Assembly: GCA_964654815.1 (NCBI GenBank)
Contig: CAZZLH010000034.1
Span: forward strand, 1 to 10,758
DNA from: ZLKRG08 sp964654815
Lineage (GTDB): Bacteria > Actinomycetota > Actinomycetes > Nanopelagicales > Nanopelagicaceae
DNA: 10,758 nt
Reading direction: 5' to 3'
Notes under the pieces: model-generated
Databases searched by the model: none
Told to the model about the DNA's origin: nothing
Seen by the model: the letters and a program-made list of their open reading frames with translations, nothing else
Shown: positions 5,651 through 10,758 of the stretch, piece after piece
Position numbering within the stretch: the stretch's first letter is position 1
Layout: each line of letters begins with the position of its first letter
Program-made: the position numbers and the translations under genes

Positions 5651-6418
5651 CTAATTCTGTTTGATGTCTTCGCGCTTTAAAATCTTTGAGCCCAACCAAC
5701 GAATTGGGTCGTACTTCATATCGACTACGCGCTCTTTGAGAGGAATCAGCGCATTGTCCGTGATTTTGATGTGCTCTGGGCAGACTTCGGTACAGCACTT
5801 GGTGATATTGCAGAAACCAAGGCCGTGCTCTTCCTGCGCCAAATCTTTACGATCACGACGAGTATCCAGTGGATGCATATCCAACTCGGCCATACGCATC
5901 AAATAACGTGGTCCAGCAAATGATTTCTTATTCTCTTCATGGTCACGAATCACGTGGCATACGTTCTGGCACATATAGCACTCAATACATTTACGGAATT
6001 CTTGGCTACGTTCGACATCCACTTGTTGCATCCGGAAATCGCCAGGTTTCGAATCTGCTGGTGGAGTAAAGGAGGGAATCTCACGCGCCTTCTCATAATT
6101 AAATGAAACATCGGTGACTAGATCGCGAATCACCGGGAATGCGCGAAGCGGTGTAACCGTCACCGTCTCCTCTTCTTCAAAGGTGCTCATGCGAGTCATA
6201 CAGGCCAATCGAGGCTTGCCATTAATCTCCATAGAACAAGATCCGCATTTACCGGCCTTGCAATTCCAACGGACTGCCAAATCTCCCATTTGTGTGGCTT
6301 GGATGCGATGGATTACATCTAGCACCACTTCGCCTTCATTGACCTCGACCTGCACATCTTTCAATGCGCCATCGGACTTATCACCGCGCCAGATTCGAAA
6401 ATTCATGATGCGACTCAT
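5651..6418 (-). CDS. sdhB: Succinate dehydrogenase iron-sulfur subunit SdhB (Sdh1-like)
   Basis: SdhB carries electrons from the FAD of SdhA to the membrane subunit through three Fe-S clusters. The 255-residue protein has a plant-ferredoxin [2Fe-2S] domain with Cys53, Cys58, Cys61 and Cys73. A helical domain follows with CIECYMCQNVC (Cys144, 147, 150, 154) and CNITKCCTEVCPEHI (Cys203, 208, 209, 213). By spacing, Cys203/Cys209 and Cys154 would bind the third cluster and Cys213 would complete the [4Fe-4S] cluster. Cys208 is one cysteine more than in E. coli SdhB, and the first motif ends VCHV rather than VCP. Both traits fit the actinobacterial Sdh1 type rather than the E. coli type. ATG 6418 overlaps the sdhA stop (ATGA) and is preceded by a strong GGAGGT site. 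Confidence 0.95.
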   Translation of the reverse strand: MSRIMNFRIWRGDKSDGALKDVQVEVNEGEVVLDVIHRIQATQMGDLAVRWNCKAGKCGSCSMEINGKPRLACMTRMSTFEEEETVTVTPLRAFPVIRDLVTDVSFNYEKAREIPSFTPPADSKPGDFRMQQVDVERSQEFRKCIECYMCQNVCHVIRDHEENKKSFAGPRYLMRMAELDMHPLDTRRDRKDLAQEEHGLGFCNITKCCTEVCPEHIKITDNALIPLKERVVDMKYDPIRWLGSKILKREDIKQN

Positions 6419-8310
6419 TTGCCACCTCCATAGGTGCTTAGCTCGCCTTCAGTCAGATACTTCTTTAACTCTTCGATATCGAATAACTCCGCTAGTTCTT
6501 TTGGAATCATAGCTAGCGGTTCTTTACTTACTTTAACTTCCGAACCATCCCATGTGGTTATGGAGTTAACTTGGCGCCAGGTCGGATCCATCTTTGGGAA
6601 ATCTTCGCGAGTATGGCCGCCGCGAGATTCTTCGCGTTGTAGCGCGCTACGTGCAATCGATTCAGATACCAATAACATGTTGTCTAGATCCAGCGCTAAA
6701 TGGAAACCTGGATTGAAACTCTTACCACCTTCAACTTTAGAGTTTGCCGCGCGCTTACGTAGCTCTGCGATTTTCTGCAGCGACGCCTCCAATTCATGCT
6801 TGATGCGGATGATTCCCACCAAATCGTTTGTGGTCTGCTGCAACTCGGCATGGATCGCATATGGGTTCTCACCATCTGAATTCTGCTTTGAATTATTTAA
6901 TGGTGCATTGATGTACTCAGATGCTTTGTTGATCGAGGCCTCTGATGGTGTGATGCTGCTATTTGCCTTTACATATGCCGCGGCGCCATCGCCTGCGCGA
7001 CGACCGAAGACCAAAAGATCAGAGAGTGAATTACCGCCTAGACGATTAGAGCCATGCAAACCAGCAGCTACTTCGCCGGCGGCAAATAGCCCTGGCACAC
7101 CAATTGCCGCACCTGTATCTGGATCAACATCGATGCCACCCATTACATAGTGGCAGGTAGGACCAACTTCCATCGGCTCTTTAGTGATATCTACACCGGC
7201 TAATTCGTAGAACTGATGCCACATCGAAGGCAGACGACGCTTGATTTCTTCGGCAGGTAATCGAGTTGAGACATCTAGATAAACACCGCCATGGGGAGTT
7301 CCGCGTCCAGCTTTTACCTCGGTGTTGATTGCGCGAGCTACCTCATCGCGCGGCAATAACTCAGGTGGACGACGATTGTTATTTTGATCGGTATACCAAC
7401 GATCTGCCTCCGCCTCATTATCGGCATACTGCTTCTTAAATACCTCTGGAATGTACTTGAACATGAAGCGTTCGCCATTTGAATTGCGAAGTACGCCGCC
7501 ATCGCCACGAACAGATTCCGTTACCAAAATGCCGCGCACTGATGGAGGCCAAACCATTCCGGTGGGATGGAATTGCACGAACTCCATATCTTTTAAACGT
7601 CCGCCAGCTTTTAGCGCTAGCGCATGTCCGTCGCCTGTGCCTTCCCAAGAATTAGAGGTAACTTTAAATGATTTACCAATTCCACCTGTCGCTAACACGA
7701 CAGCGCCAGCTTCAAAGAGCACCTCTTCGCCGGTCTCGCGCCAATATCCATATGCGCCCGATACGCGTCCATTATCTTTTAATATCTCTGTGATGGTCAG
7801 CTCTTGGAAGACTTTGATCTTCGCCTCGTAGTCACCTAACTCTTTTTTATCTTCTTGCTGCATCGCAACAATTCTCTGCTGCATGGTGCGAATCAATTCC
7901 AAGCCAGTTCGATCACCAACGTGAGCAAGTCGTGGGTACTCATGTCCGCCAAAATTACGCTGAGAGATCTTTCCCTCTTTGGTGCGATCAAATAGCGCAC
8001 CCCAATACTCCAGCTCCCAAATACGTTCTGGCGCTTCCTTTGCATGTAGCTCTGCCATCCGCCAGTGATTTAAGAACTTGCCGCCGCGCATAGTGTCGCG
8101 GAAGTGGACCTGCCAATTATCTTTATCGTTTACGTTGCCCATGGCAGCCGCTGCGCCACCTTCAGCCATAACGGTATGAGCCTTACCAAATAATGATTTA
8201 CAGATAATGGCCACCGAGAGACCGGCTTCGCGAGCCGATACTGCAGCACGCAACCCTGCGCCACCGGCGCCGATTATCACTACATCATATTTAAATCGCT
8301 GAATTGTCAT
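6415..8310 (-). CDS. sdhA: Succinate dehydrogenase flavoprotein subunit SdhA (Sdh1-like)
   Basis: SdhA oxidises succinate to fumarate in the TCA cycle and passes electrons to SdhB. The protein has 631 residues. The FAD-binding GAGGAGLRAA motif is at residues 14-23. His45 in KAHTVMAEGG is the expected site of covalent FAD attachment. Substrate-site residues are His248 (FHPTG), Arg321 (LLPRDEVARAI), His387 (GPTCHYVMGG) and Arg423 (SNRLGGNSL). The C-terminal domain ends YLTEGELSTYGGGK. Covalent-FAD residues favour a succinate:quinone reductase, although fumarate reduction cannot be excluded. The ATG at 8310 follows sdhC by 12 bp and has no clear Shine-Dalgarno sequence. Order C-A-B and the subunit sizes match mycobacterial Sdh1 (Rv0249c-Rv0247c). 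Confidence 0.96.
   Translation of the reverse strand: MTIQRFKYDVVIIGAGGAGLRAAVSAREAGLSVAIICKSLFGKAHTVMAEGGAAAAMGNVNDKDNWQVHFRDTMRGGKFLNHWRMAELHAKEAPERIWELEYWGALFDRTKEGKISQRNFGGHEYPRLAHVGDRTGLELIRTMQQRIVAMQQEDKKELGDYEAKIKVFQELTITEILKDNGRVSGAYGYWRETGEEVLFEAGAVVLATGGIGKSFKVTSNSWEGTGDGHALALKAGGRLKDMEFVQFHPTGMVWPPSVRGILVTESVRGDGGVLRNSNGERFMFKYIPEVFKKQYADNEAEADRWYTDQNNNRRPPELLPRDEVARAINTEVKAGRGTPHGGVYLDVSTRLPAEEIKRRLPSMWHQFYELAGVDITKEPMEVGPTCHYVMGGIDVDPDTGAAIGVPGLFAAGEVAAGLHGSNRLGGNSLSDLLVFGRRAGDGAAAYVKANSSITPSEASINKASEYINAPLNNSKQNSDGENPYAIHAELQQTTNDLVGIIRIKHELEASLQKIAELRKRAANSKVEGGKSFNPGFHLALDLDNMLLVSESIARSALQREESRGGHTREDFPKMDPTWRQVNSITTWDGSEVKVSKEPLAMIPKELAELFDIEELKKYLTEGELSTYGGGK
6424..6429 (-). 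promoter_or_regulatory. Shine-Dalgarno site of sdhB inside the sdhA 3' end
   Basis: GGAGGT on the minus strand lies 5 nt before the sdhB ATG at 6418 and encodes the glycine-rich tail of SdhA. It supports the choice of the first Met over the ATG four codons later. It is one of only two strong Shine-Dalgarno sites seen in the window. Confidence 0.75.
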
Positions 8311-8322
8311 TGTGGTTGGTCT

Positions 8323-9123
8323 CTAGAAGAAGTAGTAGTTGGTTATGGCGCCAGAGGCGACGAGACGGACATATAAATCAGTGAGTGCAACGCCAAATAG
8401 CGAGACCCAAGCGAAATTCTGGTGCTTCTCATTTAGCTTTGAAACCCAAGTCCACATCTTGTAGCGAATTGGGTGCTTGGAGAAATTGCGTAACCGTCCA
8501 CCAACTGTGTGGCGACATGAATGGCATGACAATGAGTAGCCCCAGAGCAAAACGGCATTCATCACTAAAACAAGTGTGCCCACAGACATGTGGCCCCACT
8601 CTTTTTCGTGATTCCTAAATGCCAAAATTGCATCATAGGTAAGAATCAAATTAAAAATCATTCCGATGAAGAAGAAGTAGCGATGGCTATTCTGCACAAT
8701 CAAAGGTGCTTTGGTCTCACCGCTATATGACTTGTGTGGTTCTGCAACGGCACATGCTGGCGGAGATTGCCAGAATGAACGGTAATACGCTTTGCGGTAG
8801 TAATAACAAGTCATTCGAAAGCCCAGTGGGAAGATCAAAATAAATAGCGCTGGTGATACCGCCATTCCAAAGAGCACGATCGTGCCAAATGGTTGTCCAA
8901 AGAGCGAAGAGCCTTCTACACAGCTAGTTGATAAACAAGGTGAATAAAATGGAGAGATTAGCGGCTCATAAAAATAATGTTTGCCTTCAAAGGCTCGAAA
9001 TGTCGCGTAGATGATAAATAAGACCAGAACAGCGACAGTAATTGTTGGTTGTACCCACCAACGATCGGTGCGGAGAGTGCGCGCAGAGATCTTTGCGCGA
9101 CCCGGTGTGAAGACTCCCGACAT
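8323..9123 (-). CDS. sdhC: Succinate dehydrogenase membrane subunit SdhC (Sdh1-like, possible Rieske-type centre)
   Basis: The single membrane anchor of the complex has 266 residues and passes electrons to menaquinone or ubiquinone. Five helices are seen at about residues 28-43, 80-103, 147-167, 178-198 and 234-257. Between helices 2 and 3 is a basic, Tyr-rich stretch with CYYYRKAYYRSFW. After helix 4 comes SCHSCRHTVGG with Cys200, His201, Cys203 and His205. Cys63 and Cys68 (SPCLSTSC) lie in the loop after helix 1. This architecture matches mycobacterial Sdh1, whose cryo-EM structure, as I recall, has a membrane-embedded Rieske-type [2Fe-2S] cluster instead of heme. The Cys/His group here offers suitable ligands, but that is inference. 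It starts at ATG 9123 with GGAGG 6 nt upstream. Confidence 0.92.
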   Translation of the reverse strand: MSGVFTPGRAKISARTLRTDRWWVQPTITVAVLVLFIIYATFRAFEGKHYFYEPLISPFYSPCLSTSCVEGSSLFGQPFGTIVLFGMAVSPALFILIFPLGFRMTCYYYRKAYYRSFWQSPPACAVAEPHKSYSGETKAPLIVQNSHRYFFFIGMIFNLILTYDAILAFRNHEKEWGHMSVGTLVLVMNAVLLWGYSLSCHSCRHTVGGRLRNFSKHPIRYKMWTWVSKLNEKHQNFAWVSLFGVALTDLYVRLVASGAITNYYFF

Positions 9124-9238
9124 TTAAATCCTCCGCAATGCGAAAAAGGGGTAATTACTGGGCAAGTTTGCTCTTTGCATTTAAGACTTGCTATTCGGGG
9201 ATATGCGAAAGGCGCATGAATTCGGTCACGCTCTTGGC
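9124..9238 (-). promoter_or_regulatory. Leader/promoter region of the sdh-crcB transcription unit
   Basis: This 115-bp gap between tRNA-Ser(UGA) and sdhC is the only space where the six-gene unit could begin. I see no convincing paired -35/-10 hexamers. It contains an inverted repeat, GCAAGT (9162-9167) and ACTTGC (9186-9191) separated by 18 bp, and a small stem ATGCG/CGCAT (9203-9207 with 9213-9217). Neither has a following T-run on the minus strand, so neither is an intrinsic terminator. The inverted repeat could be an operator, with little support. Confidence 0.3.
9130..9134 (-). promoter_or_regulatory. Shine-Dalgarno site of sdhC
   Basis: GGAGG on the minus strand lies 6 nt before the ATG at 9123. 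It shows that the sdh message has a 5' leader, unlike the pepP, zinc-ribbon and IDO genes, which appear leaderless. Confidence 0.75.
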
Positions 9239-9324
9239 TGGCGGAGGGCGTGGGATTTGAACCCACGAGGCTTTCACCTGCCGGTTTTCAAGACCGGTGC
9301 ACTCGGCCGCTATGCGAGCCCTCC
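9239..9324 (-). tRNA. tRNA-Ser (anticodon UGA), CCA encoded
   Basis: This is a class II tRNA on the minus strand. The acceptor stem pairs GGAGGGC (9318-9324) with GCCCTCC (9243-9249). The anticodon stem CCGGT/ACCGG holds loop CTTGAAA, with anticodon TGA at 9288-9290, which reads UCA and other UCN codons. The T arm GTGGG-TTCAAAT-CCCAC and a serine-type extra arm are present. The discriminator is G (9242), and bases 9241-9239 read CCA, so the 3' end is encoded, unlike the GCU isoacceptor in this window. It lies 19 bp downstream of the HAD gene, in the same direction as serS. Confidence 0.97.
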
Positions 9325-9343
9325 GCGACGTAACTTATAGGTT

Positions 9344-10162
9344 TTAGCCGCGCCGAGGCAAATTAAGAAGCTCCTCTATAACCTGTGCAACGCCATCTTC
9401 ATTACATGGCGGCGCAGATGCAGTTGCATACTTAATTCCATCTTCATGGCCATCGCTCATTGCATAAGAGCGACCGGCAAACTCCAACATTGTAAAGTCA
9501 TTTGGGTTATCGCCGAATGCCACAACATCCTCACGATCAATCTGCATTCGTTCGCAAAGAATTGAGAGCGTGTCACCCTTGGTTACTCCATGCGCGCTAA
9601 TTTCCAATAAAGATTCCCAAGGATTTGAGTGGGTCACATTTACCGTATCTCCCACAACTTCCTGTGCCACTTTTAACATTTCATCGGAATTAAATAATTT
9701 ATCTGAACCGCGCGCTAATAACTTTACGGCACCATTCTGGGTATATTGCAAAATATCAGGGACACCGCTGGTATCAACCCCCACATCCCATCTGGCTTGA
9801 TAACCCGCTTCACGCCGAAAATCTCCATGATTCTCAAATGCAAAATGAATCTCCGGAATCGCTTTTCTCAATTTAATTACAGCCTCGCGCATTATCTCTG
9901 GCGAGATACGCCACTCTTCCAAAACCTTTTCATTATGTAAGTCCCAGAGAATCCCACCATTGCTGCAGATTGCTTGGCCAAAGTAAAAGGCCTCTTTTAT
10001 CTGGCCCATCCAACGTGGCGGCCGACCCGTTGCGAAGACAATCTCTATGCCAGATTCATGCGCTTTGGTGAAAGTCTCGATGGTGCGCATCGAAATCGGT
10101 GCGGCATGGGGACAGATCGTGCCATCTAAATCTGTTGCGATGAGCCTCGGTCGATAACTCAA
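9344..10162 (-). CDS. HAD-superfamily phosphatase, Cof/IIB type
   Basis: The 272-residue cytoplasmic hydrolase has all four HAD motifs. Motif I is DLDGT, with nucleophile Asp11 and acid/base Asp13. Motif II is FATGR with Thr45. Motif III is Lys195 in GVTKGDTL. Motif IV is FGDNPNDFTML with Asp218 and Asp222. The large insert between motifs II and III is the alpha/beta cap of the Cof (IIB) group, which usually dephosphorylates sugar phosphates or cofactors such as FMN or PLP. The true substrate cannot be read from sequence. The start is TTG 10162, directly after the serS TAA and in the same frame. No other start codon lies before the motif-I Asp, and no Shine-Dalgarno sequence is seen, so translation probably depends on ribosomes finishing serS. 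Confidence 0.88.
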   Translation of the reverse strand: MSYRPRLIATDLDGTICPHAAPISMRTIETFTKAHESGIEIVFATGRPPRWMGQIKEAFYFGQAICSNGGILWDLHNEKVLEEWRISPEIMREAVIKLRKAIPEIHFAFENHGDFRREAGYQARWDVGVDTSGVPDILQYTQNGAVKLLARGSDKLFNSDEMLKVAQEVVGDTVNVTHSNPWESLLEISAHGVTKGDTLSILCERMQIDREDVVAFGDNPNDFTMLEFAGRSYAMSDGHEDGIKYATASAPPCNEDGVAQVIEELLNLPRRG

Positions 10163-10758
10163 TTAGATCACTTCAAATTTGCTCTTGCCGATATATGGCT
10201 GCAAGGCTTTTGGAACATTCACTGAGCCATCGGAATTTTGATTGTTCTCAAGAATCGCAACAATCATGCGCGGTACCGCTACCAAGGTGCCATTTAATGT
10301 CGCTACCGGTCTCGTGCCATTCTCATCTTTCATACGAATATTTAATCGGCGCGCCTGGAATTCCGTGCAATTAGAGGTGCTCGTAACCTCGCGATATGCG
10401 TTCTGCGTTGGGATCCAGGCTTCACAATCAAACTTACGATTTGCTGAAGAGCCAAGATCGCCAGATGCAATATCTAGCACTCGATATGGCAGCTCCATTG
10501 CATTCAAGAAATCCTTCTCCCACTGCAACAAGCGCGCATGTTCGGCCTTAGCCTCCTCAGGTTTACAGAAAGAGAACATCTCGACTTTCTCAAATTGGTG
10601 TACGCGAATGATGCCGCGGGTATCTTTTCCATATGATCCTGCTTCACGTCTAAAGCAGGGTGAATATCCGGTATAACGAAGCGGCAACTTGCTAGCATCT
10701 AAAGTTTCGTCCATGTGATACGCCGCAAGTGGCACTTCAGAGGTACCTACTAAATAAA
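10163..10758 (-). CDS. serS: Seryl-tRNA synthetase, C-terminal part (5' end beyond window)
   Basis: This is the catalytic domain of the class II enzyme that charges tRNA-Ser. The frame stays open to the right edge, giving about 198 residues that begin YLVGTSEVPLAAYHMDE. Motif 2 is seen in FRREAGSYGKDTRGIIRVHQ, followed by HQFEKVEMF. Motif 3 is seen in NGTLVAVPRMIVAILENNQ. The C-terminus ends KSKFEVI. An internal GTG at 10733-10735 encodes a valine of the conserved VGTSEVPLA block and is not a start. The N-terminal tRNA-binding coiled coil lies outside the window. The gene is followed without any gap by the HAD gene, and then by tRNA-Ser(UGA), one of its own substrates. Confidence 0.97.
   Translation of the reverse strand, partial: YLVGTSEVPLAAYHMDETLDASKLPLRYTGYSPCFRREAGSYGKDTRGIIRVHQFEKVEMFSFCKPEEAKAEHARLLQWEKDFLNAMELPYRVLDIASGDLGSSANRKFDCEAWIPTQNAYREVTSTSNCTEFQARRLNIRMKDENGTRPVATLNGTLVAVPRMIVAILENNQNSDGSVNVPKALQPYIGKSKFEVI

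Noticed and set aside
6434..7150. 238-codon plus-strand frame opposite sdhA
   Set aside because: It is the mirror of sdhA codons, with Ser/Pro/Arg-rich content and no motif or promoter.
10733..10735. GTG as start of a short 190-residue serS
   Set aside because: The frame continues upstream with YLVGTSE, part of the conserved SerRS block, so the gene is cut by the window edge and not shortened.

Overview
This window reads as a piece of a compact, actinobacterial-type chromosome with moderate GC, low for the phylum by eye. The gene content (GuaB1-type GMP reductase, a three-subunit succinate dehydrogenase like mycobacterial Sdh1, a paired CrcB fluoride channel), the very tight spacing and several leaderless promoters suggest a streamlined planktonic actinobacterium such as the freshwater acI/Nanopelagicales group. 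That placement is an inference, because no rRNA is present.

Layout from left to right. The left edge probably holds the tail of a membrane protein (+). Next comes tRNA-Ser(GCU) (-), then a 55-codon Cys-rich zinc-ribbon gene (-) that is divergent from an Xaa-Pro aminopeptidase (pepP-like, +). Their start codons are only 41 bp apart. pepP meets guaB1 (-) tail to tail with a 4-bp overlap. From there to the right edge every gene is on the minus strand. In order of transcription these are serS (5' end cut by the window), a Cof-type HAD phosphatase, tRNA-Ser(UGA), sdhC-sdhA-sdhB, a four-helix PF04020 membrane protein, two overlapping crcB genes, an indoleamine 2,3-dioxygenase (IDO), and guaB1.

The run sdhC-sdhA-sdhB-PF04020-crcB-crcB has gaps of 12, -4, 9, 8 and -4 bp and looks like one transcription unit starting in the 115-bp space after tRNA-Ser(UGA). 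IDO and guaB1 each have their own candidate promoter. SerRS lies next to one tRNA-Ser gene and about 10 kb from another, all on the same strand. Functions covered are central respiration (succinate to quinone), tryptophan oxidation, purine salvage (GMP to IMP), proline-peptide breakdown, fluoride export and serine tRNA charging.

No mobile element, CRISPR array, phage module or clearly new multi-gene system is visible. The points most worth a second look are complementary losses in the Phe motif of the two CrcB subunits, the CHSCRH motif in SdhC, a bacterial IDO without visible kynurenine-pathway neighbours, the unannotated-size zinc-ribbon gene, and a consistent pattern of leaderless promoters. 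No stretch longer than about 300 bases lacks a gene.
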